A stretch of 64,000 nucleotides of DNA. Origin: Agaribacterium sp. ZY112 (lineage in GTDB: Bacteria; Pseudomonadota; Gammaproteobacteria; Pseudomonadales; Cellvibrionaceae). Location: the NCBI RefSeq assembly GCF_041346925.1, contig NZ_CP166840.1:1798001-1862000 (forward strand). Direction: 5' to 3'. Position 1 is the first letter of the stretch. The number at the start of each line of letters is the position of its first letter. The notes beneath the pieces are model-generated. The model saw nothing but the letters and a program-made list of their open reading frames with translations, did no database searches and had not been told where the DNA came from. This document shows, piece by piece, positions 1 through 9,172 of this stretch. The position numbers and the translations under genes were made by a program.

Positions 1-1859
1 ATGACGAGGGCGTACTCATTGTCGTTTTGGTAATAAATATCGATAAAGCCTTGGTCGGATGTCGCGTCTTGAGCGTTGTGAATAAGGTGGGTGAATACCA
101 TTACTAATGAGTCAAAATCGGCCTTAATACTGATGTCAGGGTCTATATTGCTAAGGCTTGGAGTTGGTAGGCTTTTTTGGCAGCGGCGCACAGCATCGAG
201 AATGAGTGTTTTTAATTTAATGCTTTGAATTTGTTCGGGCTCATTTTGTTTTAGCTTGCGCAATAAGGTATTCATACGCTCTACCGAATTGCTAATCGTG
301 CTAATGGCGTCTTCGACAAAAGCGGGGTTATCTTTGTGTTTTTCTGCGTTTTTCACGACTAAACTTTGTTGTGCTATGAGGTTTTTTAAGTCATGCATCA
401 AAAAGGCAGAAAGCCTGTTAACTGCCTCAAACTGGCGCGCTTCAGATAGTAGTTCACTTTGCTCATGCCTAGATATATAACTAGCAATTTGACGGCCAAC
501 GGTTTTAGCTAAGTCTAAGTCTTCCCAGTTGGGGCGTTCATTACTTTGCGGTTCGGCAAGTAGGATAAAACCATTAAGTGTTCCTTCTACAAGTAGGGGC
601 ATAATCAACCAACAGTGATCAATTTCTTCAACGTGATCTGGTAGTTGGTCGTTGTATTGGCACATTTGTTTTTGGTTGGCGCTAGGTGCAAAGACCCAGC
701 CTTGGGCCAGTGTTTTGGCAAAGGCGCTATCGAGTTCGATATTTTCTAGCTTCAGTGTCGGGTTTAAGCCTTGTTGCTCGGCGGCGACAAGCTGTCTGTC
801 TTGCACTAACCATAAAGCCGAACTTTTACAGCGAAACAAGTCTGCCGCAGCTGAGATAGCAATATCACCACACTGTTTGTGCTCTGTCGGCAGTGATAAC
901 AGGTCTATCAGTTTTAACCACTCATTGCGGTAATCGTATTTGTAATTAAATAGGTGTTTATTAATAAAGACATTGATGCCTTGGCGTATTTGCGAAGAGG
1001 AAAATAAAAGTACGATAGCGATCGTGCTTGTCGCAGCTATAGCTGAGAAAATCACACTCGACCAGCTAGCCTCATTAAACTCTACATAATAACCGCCGGC
1101 GCCAAGAAGCAATAATAGGGCGCCAGAAATAGTCAGGGAGGTGCTATAAAAAACCACCGAACGAGAGAAGCGTAAATTGACTTGATGTAATTGATTGTCG
1201 CGTAAAAAGAGTAAAGCGACAGTTGTAAACGCTAGGGCTATACAGCTAACGGAGGCTCTGGCTTGCCAAAGGCTTTGATTCAATTCATGGTTGATCAGGT
1301 TGTGAGCGTAGATTAGCGCATCAAAGATGAAAATAAGGCCAAGGCCTAAGCAAATAACCCTAAGCGGTCTGTTGTGGGGCAGGTTGCGGTAGAGTTGTTC
1401 CAAGCTCAGAAAGCAGAATACGGAAAAAACAATACTGCTCCACTGTAATGCTTGCAGTTGTATGTCTTCTAAATAGTCGCTGAGTAGGTTGCTAAGTGCT
1501 AGCCCTGGTATAGCGATACTGAGGGTGTAAGCACTGATGCGCAGTATTTTAGGTAAGCTATTTGAGCATAAACGCTGGGTGGCTAAAACAAGCGCAAATA
1601 ACCAAAGCCCTAATTGTATACTTTCTATAAGCCATATTTGGCTAATGATCTGAGAGCTATGTTCTAGGTGTTTTTGTTGAGTAAAGGGGTCGAGTAGAGT
1701 AATACCTAGGAAGAACGTACTTTGTGTGAATGCCGCTCCGATAAATGCAGGCCCTAGGTGTAAGCGTTTATAGCGTAAGAGCAGCGTCAGGAAAAAGCTT
1801 AGGCTTATAAAGCTAGATGCAAGGTAAATAAGCGCGGTAATACTTAGGCTGCTTTGCAT
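1..1859 (-). CDS. prsK: PrsK-like sensor histidine kinase, 3' part beyond window edge (partial)
   Basis: I translated this frame by hand: it is open from an ATG at 1859 to the window edge (619 codons, no stop). The first ~270 residues are a string of hydrophobic membrane segments. A GAF-like region follows (about 300-450). Then comes a dimerisation/phosphoacceptor segment with the H-box FLMHDLKNLIAQQ (His489) and an N-box HLIHNAQDAT (Asn595); the rest of the ATPase domain is cut off. The MHDLKNL H-box and the membrane-GAF-kinase layout match PrsK, the histidine kinase of XrtA/PEP-CTERM (exosortase) loci that pairs with the regulator PrsR to control exopolysaccharide and PEP-CTERM genes. The start lies 36 nt after the upstream DUF1631 gene with AGAGGA before it, so the two may be cotranscribed. 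A partner regulator would be expected beyond the left edge, which is inference. Confidence 0.82.
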   Translation of the reverse strand, partial: MQSSLSITALIYLASSFISLSFFLTLLLRYKRLHLGPAFIGAAFTQSTFFLGITLLDPFTQQKHLEHSSQIISQIWLIESIQLGLWLFALVLATQRLCSNSLPKILRISAYTLSIAIPGLALSNLLSDYLEDIQLQALQWSSIVFSVFCFLSLEQLYRNLPHNRPLRVICLGLGLIFIFDALIYAHNLINHELNQSLWQARASVSCIALAFTTVALLFLRDNQLHQVNLRFSRSVVFYSTSLTISGALLLLLGAGGYYVEFNEASWSSVIFSAIAATSTIAIVLLFSSSQIRQGINVFINKHLFNYKYDYRNEWLKLIDLLSLPTEHKQCGDIAISAAADLFRCKSSALWLVQDRQLVAAEQQGLNPTLKLENIELDSAFAKTLAQGWVFAPSANQKQMCQYNDQLPDHVEEIDHCWLIMPLLVEGTLNGFILLAEPQSNERPNWEDLDLAKTVGRQIASYISRHEQSELLSEARQFEAVNRLSAFLMHDLKNLIAQQSLVVKNAEKHKDNPAFVEDAISTISNSVERMNTLLRKLKQNEPEQIQSIKLKTLILDAVRRCQKSLPTPSLSNIDPDISIKADFDSLVMVFTHLIHNAQDATSDQGFIDIYYQNDNEYALV

Positions 1860-1895
1860 TGGTTTGGCTGTCCTCTTTATAGTACGGTTAGCTGC

Positions 1896-4295
1896 TTACG
1901 ATAGGGGCTGGCTAGCTTTACTAATGTTGCCGACTCGAGTTATTAAACTTGTCATTATTCGATCAAATAAAGGTGTGTTGGAAAGCACGATCGCTTTTTT
2001 AAATTGCATGTCATAAGCAAACTGCCTGCGGCTTTTGTTTAAGGCTTTAAAGCCAAAGCGATTAACAAAAATATAGTTTTCCGCGTTTAGTTTTGCACTA
2101 AGTTTGCAGCGTAAAGCTTTTTTTTCACCCAGGTAATTAAACCAAGTTCCCTCTGCCATATCTTTAGCTTTTTGATAAAACTCGTTGCTGAGTTGTTCGT
2201 AACGACTTTGTTGGCGTTCTAGCGCATCCATATCTTCCCAGGCTTTAGTGGCATGCTCATCTTTACCGAGCTTGATACGCTGTTCGGAGTTGATACCTTG
2301 GCGCTGTATCTGTGGGCTTGTATTATTAGCAGCTTTGATTAATAAGTGCTCCAGTTCAGCGAGCTTCTCTTTACAGACCTCATCGTTATTGATCGTTAAG
2401 GCTATGCCTGTAGCAAGTTGCTGTAATAAATTGGGTAATAAACGCTGTAGACGCGCGATCGATTTTGTATCGCTATGGCCCTGACTAATCCAAACAAGAT
2501 CACTCACGACTTGCTCGTACTCTATCCACTCACTTGATTGGCGGCCACCACGGGCGTGGCTAATGAGTAATACTTGCAGCCAAGTACTAACTAAAAACTC
2601 ATTTAGCTGAGCCGGTAGCTGTTGATCTTTAATTTTTTCATAAATCGTTGTTTGAGCCATTTCGCGTGCACAAGAGAGCTTAACTTTACCGCTTTCACTT
2701 TGCTCTGTTCTACTGGTGACGATTGCGGCTTTGTCTTGTTCGCTTTGCAGGGCTGCTTGAATTTCTGCTCGGGCAGTTCTAAAAAAATCTTGGTCTAGCT
2801 TAAATTGCCGGTTTAGCTGCTGGATGATGCGGCTCATCAGTTGATAAAGCGTGTCTTTCTCTAGAGACTTGTTGTCATCAATGCCCATGCCTGCTTCTGT
2901 AATTGTATTAATCAGTAAGCGCGCGGGGTGATTTTGATCATTCAGAAAGTTGCTATCGTATAAAGCCACTTTTAATACAGGTATTTGTAAGCGGCAGATT
3001 AAAGATTGCACAGCGATTGGCAGCTGCTCATCTTCGAGTATTTTGTCAAAAAATAACGCAATTAAGTTGATGATGTCTTCATCTGGTTGACTGGTGGCTT
3101 GTGGCTTCTTTGGGTCTTGTTTGGCGAGGATTTGTTTAACTAAAAGGGGCACATAGTTTTTGGGCTCGCCCTGGTCGATACGAGCGTCTAGCTGAGTTTG
3201 AGCCTGGCTTAGTTTTTGGCTCAGCTCTGCTGCGGGCATTAAAGTTCCGGGGTTTTCACTAAATACATGGTAATTAGCGAGATCGTCTATATCCGGTAAT
3301 TGGGTTTGTCGAGCTGTACGTATAGAGGCCATCAAAACGCTTAAGACCGAGGCTTCAATATTAAAACCTTGGTGGTGACCTAGGTTTTGAGTTAGATTTT
3401 GCCCATGCTTTAGCTGGCTTGAGAGTGGTTGGAAGGTATTGTTACTCGGTACTGCTTGTGTGCCTGTTTCAAATTGTTCGAAATTAGCCGCTTTGATTTT
3501 CCCTCTAGAGCAAAAGGCTCCTGTTGACCGAGTTTCGGAAGCTGCGGTTTCTGCTCCGAGTGCTTCTTTCTGCTCTATCTCAAATCCTGATCTTGACTCT
3601 GCTTCTTCGCATACGGTTTTACTTTTTGGGGGCGCTACTTTGGGCAGTATGCCAGCATTAATAAGCACCCGATTACAGTCAGCAAAGACATGCCCTAGCT
3701 GTTTAAGCACATGGGTTTCAAAAAGCTTAAACATGATCAGTTGGGTTTTAATATTGAGGCTTAGCTGCTCCTTACAGATTTGGCTAAACAGCTGGCTTAA
3801 TGTAAGTGGAGCGAGTGGGTTGTGTTGTTGCTTAAGTAATAGAGGCTCTAGCAGTTTAGCTAAGCGAGCTTCTAATTCGTGAAGCTCAATGCGGTATGTA
3901 TCGCGACTACGGTCGGCCATGTTTTTCTGGGCCAGTTCTAGCTCAAGTACTTCGCTATCTACAATAGAAAGCGCATTGTCGGCCTCTGGTGTAGCTGCGG
4001 GGTTTAAGTACGCTTGGCTTTGTTCTTCGACAAGCGATTTAAAATACGTTTCTAATTTTTGGCCAAAGTCACTAATAAACTTGTTGCGTGCAGAGCGAAT
4101 GGCTCGCTTGGCCTCAAAGTAGAGGTTCTCTTCATTGTTTGTGGTCGCTCGGCCACTGAGTTCGTAGAACAGTTGGTCTGATGAACTAAAAAGCTCGGCC
4201 AATAAGGTCTGTATATGGTCATGGCTAATCTCAGCGATTTGCTGAAGCAGCTCCTTATTTGCATTTGAGATCATCGTTCTTGCAAAGCCTTCCAT
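1896..4295 (-). CDS. DUF1631 family protein (copy A)
   Basis: A 799-residue soluble protein with no signal peptide or membrane segment. It is helix-rich and glutamine/leucine-rich, with a low-complexity linker at about 215-290. It shares with the 756-residue protein at 25911-28181 the central pattern LYDSNFLNDQNHPARLLINT and a C-terminal domain beginning GTWFNYLGEKKALRCKL (near 720), which identifies the DUF1631 family. The C-terminal stretch looks like a small beta-barrel related to PilZ domains (inference from pattern). Function is unknown. The ATG at 4295 has no clear ribosome site; an in-frame ATG at 4274 is an alternative. It is transcribed toward the PrsK-like kinase gene 36 nt downstream and away from trpG. 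Confidence 0.85.
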   Translation of the reverse strand: MEGFARTMISNANKELLQQIAEISHDHIQTLLAELFSSSDQLFYELSGRATTNNEENLYFEAKRAIRSARNKFISDFGQKLETYFKSLVEEQSQAYLNPAATPEADNALSIVDSEVLELELAQKNMADRSRDTYRIELHELEARLAKLLEPLLLKQQHNPLAPLTLSQLFSQICKEQLSLNIKTQLIMFKLFETHVLKQLGHVFADCNRVLINAGILPKVAPPKSKTVCEEAESRSGFEIEQKEALGAETAASETRSTGAFCSRGKIKAANFEQFETGTQAVPSNNTFQPLSSQLKHGQNLTQNLGHHQGFNIEASVLSVLMASIRTARQTQLPDIDDLANYHVFSENPGTLMPAAELSQKLSQAQTQLDARIDQGEPKNYVPLLVKQILAKQDPKKPQATSQPDEDIINLIALFFDKILEDEQLPIAVQSLICRLQIPVLKVALYDSNFLNDQNHPARLLINTITEAGMGIDDNKSLEKDTLYQLMSRIIQQLNRQFKLDQDFFRTARAEIQAALQSEQDKAAIVTSRTEQSESGKVKLSCAREMAQTTIYEKIKDQQLPAQLNEFLVSTWLQVLLISHARGGRQSSEWIEYEQVVSDLVWISQGHSDTKSIARLQRLLPNLLQQLATGIALTINNDEVCKEKLAELEHLLIKAANNTSPQIQRQGINSEQRIKLGKDEHATKAWEDMDALERQQSRYEQLSNEFYQKAKDMAEGTWFNYLGEKKALRCKLSAKLNAENYIFVNRFGFKALNKSRRQFAYDMQFKKAIVLSNTPLFDRIMTSLITRVGNISKASQPLS

Positions 4296-4451
4296 TAAAG
4301 CGTGTACCGTTCTCTAGAAAGGGCCTTAGCTCCATTTCAAACCTTTGGGCTTGAATGCTTCCTATCTGCCTGCCAGCAGCGCGGTGTATTGTTATGTTGC
4401 ATTTTATTGTACACGCTTCGCTACCTAGCCTGCAGTAGTGGATTTGTGTGC

Positions 4452-4479
4452 TTGTTTCATACGCTCGGCAACCTATAAT
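4452..4479 (+). promoter_or_regulatory. Putative sigma-70 promoter of trpGDC
   Basis: TTGTTT at 4452-4457, a 16-bp spacer, and a perfect TATAAT at 4474-4479, 32 bp before the trpG start. No leader peptide rich in Trp or attenuator hairpin is visible between this promoter and trpG. Confidence 0.6.
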
Positions 4480-4511
4480 GTGGGCCTCGCTTACTTTAGG
4501 GACCTTAGATC

Positions 4512-5096
4512 ATGTTGTTAATGATCGATAACTACGATTCTTTTACCTATAACGTTGTGCAATACCTCGCGGAATTAAAAGCCGAAGTAAAGGTGGTGCG
4601 CAATGATGAACTTAGTGTGGAGCAAATTGAAGCTTTACAACCCGAGCGTATTGTCGTTAGCCCGGGCCCTTGTACGCCTAACGAGGCAGGTGTTTCGGTT
4701 GATGTGATTAAGCGTTTTAAGGGTAACGTTCCCATCTTGGGTATTTGCTTGGGACATCAGAGTATAGGCCAAGCTTTTGGTGCTGATATTATCCGCGCGG
4801 CTAAAGTCATGCACGGCAAACTGTCACCCATGTATCACAGTAGTCAAGGCGTGTTTAAAGGCTTGCCGAGCCCCTTTGATGCTACACGTTACCACTCATT
4901 GGTCATCGATAAACAGAGCTTGCCAGAAGGGCTGGAAGTCACTGCGTGGACACAAACAGACAGTGGTGAAATTGATGAAATCATGGGTATTCGTCATCGA
5001 GACTATGCGATTGAAGGTGTGCAGTTTCACCCCGAATCTATCTTAAGTGAGCATGGGCATAAGTTATTACAGAACTTCTTAGATCTAAGCTGCTAA
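4512..5096 (+). CDS. trpG: Anthranilate synthase glutamine amidotransferase subunit
   Basis: 194 residues, the normal length. A class I glutamine amidotransferase that releases ammonia from glutamine for the TrpE subunit, which makes anthranilate from chorismate. The catalytic triad is visible: Cys79 in GICLGHQ, and His173 and Glu175 in FHPES. The N-terminal [14 protein letters not shown] is typical. It is the first gene of trpG-trpD-trpC, with 27 nt before the preferred trpD start. No trpE gene lies next to it, so the synthase partner must be encoded elsewhere, as in Pseudomonas. In some bacteria the same subunit also serves PabB for folate synthesis; this cannot be decided here. Confidence 0.96.
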   Translation: MLLMIDNYDSFTYNVVQYLAELKAEVKVVRNDELSVEQIEALQPERIVVSPGPCTPNEAGVSVDVIKRFKGNVPILGICLGHQSIGQAFGADIIRAAKVMHGKLSPMYHSSQGVFKGLPSPFDATRYHSLVIDKQSLPEGLEVTAWTQTDSGEIDEIMGIRHRDYAIEGVQFHPESILSEHGHKLLQNFLDLSC

Positions 5097-5123
5097 GTCT
5101 GCTCAATAAAAATAAGGATGTAT

Positions 5124-6155
5124 ATGAACATCAATGAAGCGCTCACCGCATTGGTAGAGCAACAAAGCCTAAGCCAAGTACAAATGGCAGAAGTTATGCA
5201 GCAAGTGATGACAGGGCAAGCTAGCCCTGTGCAAATTGCAGGTTTATTGGTTGCTTTGCGTATGAAGGGCGAGACCGTCGATGAAATTTCGGGGGCCGCT
5301 CAGGTGATGCGAGAACTGGCGACCCCAGTTGCTATTAATGCTGAAAACCTTGTTGATACTTGTGGTACCGGTGGTGATGGCGCCAATATTTTTAATGTCA
5401 GTACGGCGGCTGCATTTGTGGTTGCTGCTGCCGGAGGTCATGTAGCTAAGCATGGCAATCGCTCTGTATCCAGTTCAAGCGGTAGCGCCGATGTCTTAGA
5501 AGCCGCCGGAGTACGCTTAGACGTGTCGCCAGAGTTGGTTGCTAGGGCCGTCGAAAGCATTGGTGTTGGTTTTATGTTTGCGCCGGCCCACCACGGCGCC
5601 ATGAAACATGCTATTGGCCCGCGTAAAGAGCTTGGCTTGCGTACGGTCTTTAATATGCTAGGGCCTATGACCAACCCCGCAGGTGTTAAGCGGCAAGTCC
5701 TAGGAGTCTTTAGTGCCGCTTTGTGTCGGCCGATGGCTGAAGTGCTACAGCGCCTAGGGTCAGAGCATGTCATGGTGGTACATGCTGATGACGGTTTGGA
5801 TGAACTATCGATTGTGGGGCACTCCAATGTCGCCGAGCTAAAAAACGGCGAAATTCTGGAGTATCGCATCAGCGCTGCCGATTTAGGCCTGGCTGAGTTT
5901 GATAATTTGAACGGCTTGGAAGTCAGTAGTGCAGATGAAAGCTTAGCTCTAATCAAATCTGTTTTTACTGGTGAGCAAAATAATGCCGCCCTTAAGGCTC
6001 ACGCCATTATTAGTTTGAATGCCGGTGCGGCTATTTATGTTGCGGGTATTGCAAGTAGTTTGGCTGAGGGCGTAGCTATGGCAGAGGACGCAATTCAGAG
6101 TGGTGCTGCCACAGAGAAATTAACTGCGCTTGCGCAATTTACTCAAGCTCAATAA
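5124..6155 (+). CDS. trpD: Anthranilate phosphoribosyltransferase
   Basis: 343 residues from the ATG at 5124, preferred over the in-frame ATG at 5118 because the Shine-Dalgarno TAAGGA (5113-5118) overlaps that first ATG. The enzyme joins anthranilate to phosphoribosyl pyrophosphate. The PRPP-binding loop CGTGGDG at residues 80-86 and the following NVST segment are present, as is the [18 protein letters not shown] anthranilate-site region. It is a monofunctional TrpD, not the TrpGD fusion of enteric bacteria. Middle gene of the trpGDC operon. Confidence 0.96.
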   Translation: MNINEALTALVEQQSLSQVQMAEVMQQVMTGQASPVQIAGLLVALRMKGETVDEISGAAQVMRELATPVAINAENLVDTCGTGGDGANIFNVSTAAAFVVAAAGGHVAKHGNRSVSSSSGSADVLEAAGVRLDVSPELVARAVESIGVGFMFAPAHHGAMKHAIGPRKELGLRTVFNMLGPMTNPAGVKRQVLGVFSAALCRPMAEVLQRLGSEHVMVVHADDGLDELSIVGHSNVAELKNGEILEYRISAADLGLAEFDNLNGLEVSSADESLALIKSVFTGEQNNAALKAHAIISLNAGAAIYVAGIASSLAEGVAMAEDAIQSGAATEKLTALAQFTQAQ

Positions 6156-6178
6156 CGATATCAATAACAGGTAACAAC

Positions 6179-6979
6179 GTGCAAGACACTCCTACCGTGC
6201 TGAAAAAAATTATTCAGCGTAAATATGAAGAAATAAACGAGCGCAGCGCAACACTTAGCTTTGCCGATATAAAAGTGCTGGCAAATGAGCGCCACACCCC
6301 TTTTCGTGGTTTTGTTGACAGCATGCTTAATAAGCTGGCTAAAGGCGAGAGTGCAGTCATTGCCGAAATAAAAAAAGCTTCGCCTAGCAAGGGGGTTATT
6401 CGTGAGCATTTTGTTCCTGCAGATTGCGCTAAAAGCTATGCTAAAGCGGGTGCTGCGTGCTTATCGGTTCTGACCGATGTCGATTTTTTCCAAGGCGCGG
6501 ATGAATATTTAAAGCAAGCTCGTGCCGCTTGTGACTTACCGGTTATACGCAAAGATTTTTTGGTTGAGCCTTATCAGGTATATGAGGCGAAGGCGATGGG
6601 CGCAGATTGTGTTCTGTTGATTGTTGCTGCGCTGGAATTTGAAAAGCTCAAAGAGCTCAATGAACTTGCCTTAGAGCTGGGTTTAGATGTACTTGTCGAA
6701 GTTCACAATGATGAAGAGCTAGAGCAGGCCTTGGCCTTGCCTAATAAGCTCATTGGCATTAACAATCGCAATTTACATACTTTTGAAGTTGGCTTACAAA
6801 CCACTCTGGATTTACTAGAGCAAATACCCAGTGAGCGTGTTGTGGTCACAGAAAGTGGTATTTTAGCCCCTGAAGACGTTGCACTTATGCGCCGCCACGG
6901 TGTTAACAGTTTTTTAGTTGGCGAGAGTATGATGCGAGTGCCTGAGCCAGGCGATAAATTGGCAGAATTATTTCGTTAA
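6179..6979 (+). CDS. trpC: Indole-3-glycerol phosphate synthase
   Basis: 266 residues with a GTG start at 6179 preceded by AGGTAA. A TIM-barrel enzyme that cyclises carboxyphenylamino-deoxyribulose phosphate to indole-3-glycerol phosphate. Visible signatures are the active-site lysine segment [18 protein letters not shown], the [12 protein letters not shown] strand and VTESGI near the C-terminus. It is a stand-alone TrpC, without the TrpF domain that is fused in enteric bacteria. It closes the operon and is followed after 23 nt by a strong terminator. Confidence 0.96.
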   Translation: MQDTPTVLKKIIQRKYEEINERSATLSFADIKVLANERHTPFRGFVDSMLNKLAKGESAVIAEIKKASPSKGVIREHFVPADCAKSYAKAGAACLSVLTDVDFFQGADEYLKQARAACDLPVIRKDFLVEPYQVYEAKAMGADCVLLIVAALEFEKLKELNELALELGLDVLVEVHNDEELEQALALPNKLIGINNRNLHTFEVGLQTTLDLLEQIPSERVVVTESGILAPEDVALMRRHGVNSFLVGESMMRVPEPGDKLAELFR

Positions 6980-7002
6980 TTTTAGATTTGTATTTTAAAA
7001 TT

Positions 7003-7032
7003 AAAAAAGGCGCTCTTATCAGCGCCTTTTTT
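7003..7032. terminator. Bidirectional terminator between trpC and crp
   Basis: A perfect 12-bp stem: AAAAAAGGCGCT at 7003-7014, loop CTTATC, AGCGCCTTTTTT at 7021-7032. The A and T runs at both ends give a U-tract in either direction, fitting its position between convergent trpC and crp. Confidence 0.9.
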
Positions 7033-7069
7033 AATGTGCAATTATGCTTAGTATGTAAGCTTGTTGGTA

Positions 7070-7705
7070 CTAGCGTGTATTAAATACCACCATGGTTTTA
7101 CCTTTCACCGACACCAGACCTTGTTCCTCTAAGGTTTTAAGTACGCGGCCAACCATCTCGCGAGAACAGCCAACGATACGGCCTATTTCTTGGCGGGTAA
7201 TTTTAATCTGCATACCATCTGGGTGGGTCATTGCGTCGGGTTCTTTGGTTAAATCGAGCAAGGTACGGGCAACACGTCCGGTAACATCTAAGAAGGCAAG
7301 ATCGCCGACTTTACGTGTGGTATTACGCAGGCGTTTAGCCATTTGCTTACCGACGGCAAATAAAAATTCTGGGTGCGTTTCAGAAAGTTCTTGAAATTTA
7401 GCGTAAGAAATCTCGGCTATTTCACATTCACTTTTGGCTCGAACCCATGCGCTACGTGCATCTTCTTGATCAAAGATACCCATTTCGCCAAAAAAGTCAC
7501 CATCATTGAGATAGGCGACAATCATTTCACGGCCTTCGTCATCTTCAATAAGTACCGTAACGGAACCTTTGACGATGTAGTACAGAGAGTCGCTGGTATC
7601 GCCTGCATAAATTAATGTGCTTTTGGCTGGGAAGCGACGTCGATGACAGTGGGATAAAAAAGTATCCACATTGTCGATATGAGGTGTTATTGGAGCAGTA
7701 ATCAA
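7070..7705 (-). CDS. crp: cAMP receptor protein family global regulator (Crp/Vfr)
   Basis: 211 residues. The N-terminal cyclic-nucleotide barrel holds the phosphate-binding cassette GEMGIF (73-78) and Arg84-Ser85, plus Thr129-Thr130 at the position of the cAMP-contacting Thr127-Ser128 of E. coli CRP. These indicate a true cAMP binder rather than an FNR-type protein. The C-terminal helix-turn-helix is at about 171-192 ([18 protein letters not shown]). It lies beside trpC and divergent from osmC, the arrangement known for Pseudomonas vfr and, for the osmC side, E. coli crp. It should control catabolic, motility or pilus genes, but no obvious TGTGA-N6-TCACA site was found in this window. Confidence 0.94.
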   Translation of the reverse strand: MITAPITPHIDNVDTFLSHCHRRRFPAKSTLIYAGDTSDSLYYIVKGSVTVLIEDDEGREMIVAYLNDGDFFGEMGIFDQEDARSAWVRAKSECEIAEISYAKFQELSETHPEFLFAVGKQMAKRLRNTTRKVGDLAFLDVTGRVARTLLDLTKEPDAMTHPDGMQIKITRQEIGRIVGCSREMVGRVLKTLEEQGLVSVKGKTMVVFNTR

Positions 7706-7919
7706 AGCTGAGCCCTCAGGTTCTTTTTACATCCAGTTCTTTTATGATAGTGCCGGTTTGTCATCCTGACACCGTGTACTAAATATTTCAGCACACTGGG
7801 CAGGGCGAATCTTTGCATACAATTAGTGCATAATACCAGCATGCACTTGAAAAAATGGCACCTAAACCACATATATTGCGTCTTAATCTGCAGTATTTTT
7901 GACAGCACTGGATAAAAAC

Positions 7920-8351
7920 ATGAAAGCAACAGTCAACTGGGCCGGTAAGGCCAAATTTATTGGCAACTCAGGTAGCGGCCACAGCGTAACGATGGATGGT
8001 CCTCCAGATCATGGTGGAGAGAATCAAGGCCCGCGCCCTATGGAGATGCTATTGCTTGGTTTGGGTGGCTGTTCGACCTTTGATGTGGTGTCTATTTTAG
8101 AGAAAAGTCGCCAGCAAATCGTCAATGTCGATGTTGAAATAGATGCCGAGCGCGCTGATGCGGTGCCTTCGGTGTTTACTAAGATTCACTTGAACTTCAA
8201 AGTAACAGGTACAAAACTTAAAGAGACGCTGGTAAAGCGAGCGGTATCTTTGTCTGCGGAGAAATATTGTTCGGCTTCCATCATGCTTGAGGCCGCCGGC
8301 GTTGAGGTGACACATAGCTATGAAATTGAAGAGCTTGAAGCCGCTGAATAA
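7920..8351 (+). CDS. OsmC/YhfA family protein
   Basis: 143 residues from the ATG at 7920; an in-frame TTG at 7899 would add seven residues that the family does not have. The protein belongs to the OsmC/Ohr fold in the YhfA subgroup. The two conserved cysteines are seen in LLGLGGCSTFDV and KYCSASIMLEAAG, and the PMEMLL motif precedes the first. OsmC-type proteins reduce organic hydroperoxides through these cysteines; the role of the YhfA subgroup is less certain. Divergent from crp, as in E. coli. Confidence 0.88.
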   Translation: MKATVNWAGKAKFIGNSGSGHSVTMDGPPDHGGENQGPRPMEMLLLGLGGCSTFDVVSILEKSRQQIVNVDVEIDAERADAVPSVFTKIHLNFKVTGTKLKETLVKRAVSLSAEKYCSASIMLEAAGVEVTHSYEIEELEAAE

Positions 8352-8402
8352 TTACTGAACACTTCAAAAACTGGGAGAGCGTTAAAGCCGCCCTCCTTGT
8401 TC

Positions 8403-9041
8403 TTAAATACGATAACTACTTTGAGTCATGGTTTTACTGACTAGCGTCATGGCTGTCTTTACCGGGGCGGGAAAGTCGTAGCCCCCCGCCTCTAAGGCCA
8501 TATGCTGATGCTTGGCTTCATCTTCGAGCATTTGCTCAACCACGGCTCTGGAGCGTTTATCTTCTAAGGGAAGGCTTTGTAAGTGTTCTTCAAGGTGGGC
8601 GCACACACGTTCTTCGGTGGCGGCTACAAAGCCTAAACTGACCTTATCGCTAATTAAGCCCGCAATAGCGCCTATACCAAAAGAAAGCCCGTACCATGCT
8701 GGATTCAATAGGCTAGTGTGGCTGTCGAGCGCTTTTAACCTATCTTCACACCAAGCGAGGTGATCGATCTCCTCATCTGCTGCATGTTGCATGTCTTTTT
8801 TCACCGCGCTTAGCTTTGCCGTTAATGCTTGGCCTTGATACAGGGCCTGTGCACATACCTCACCGCTGTGGTTGACGCGCATTAAGCCTGCTGAGTGGCG
8901 TCGCTGGCTATCGCTCAGTTCGTTCTCGCTAAGGCTTTCAGCAGGAGAGCTGCGTAATGCTGGTTTAGTATGAGGGCTAATGGAGCGCAGGGCGCGGTCA
9001 GCTTCGCTAATAAAGCGGTCAATAAGACTTAGATGGCGCAT
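8403..9041 (-). CDS. coq7: Demethoxyubiquinone hydroxylase
   Basis: 212 residues. A membrane-associated di-iron monooxygenase that performs a late hydroxylation in ubiquinone synthesis. The ferritin-like iron ligands are visible as Glu61 in NHSGEVCAQ, the EEIDH segment (90-94), and further Glu/His residues in [13 protein letters not shown] and [11 protein letters not shown]. It converges on osmC with a 51-nt gap and no clear terminator. The osmC-coq7 neighbourhood next to crp matches Pseudomonas. Confidence 0.95.
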   Translation of the reverse strand: MRHLSLIDRFISEADRALRSISPHTKPALRSSPAESLSENELSDSQRRHSAGLMRVNHSGEVCAQALYQGQALTAKLSAVKKDMQHAADEEIDHLAWCEDRLKALDSHTSLLNPAWYGLSFGIGAIAGLISDKVSLGFVAATEERVCAHLEEHLQSLPLEDKRSRAVVEQMLEDEAKHQHMALEAGGYDFPAPVKTAMTLVSKTMTQSSYRI

Positions 9042-9172
9042 GGTGTTAATCGATTCTCGAGCTGGGTTGTATTGAGGCTTTGGCTTACACTTTACCTTTG
9101 CGTAGTAAATAGTCCAGCCTAAACTCTTGCGTTTAGATTAGTGAGATCAAGCCTGCTGTAAAAAGGATGTAT

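Noticed and set aside
7757..7770. TGTCA-TCC-TGACA palindrome between crp and osmC as a possible regulator site
   Set aside because: The arms are only 5 bp and the spacing does not fit the TGTGA-N6-TCACA CRP/Vfr site.
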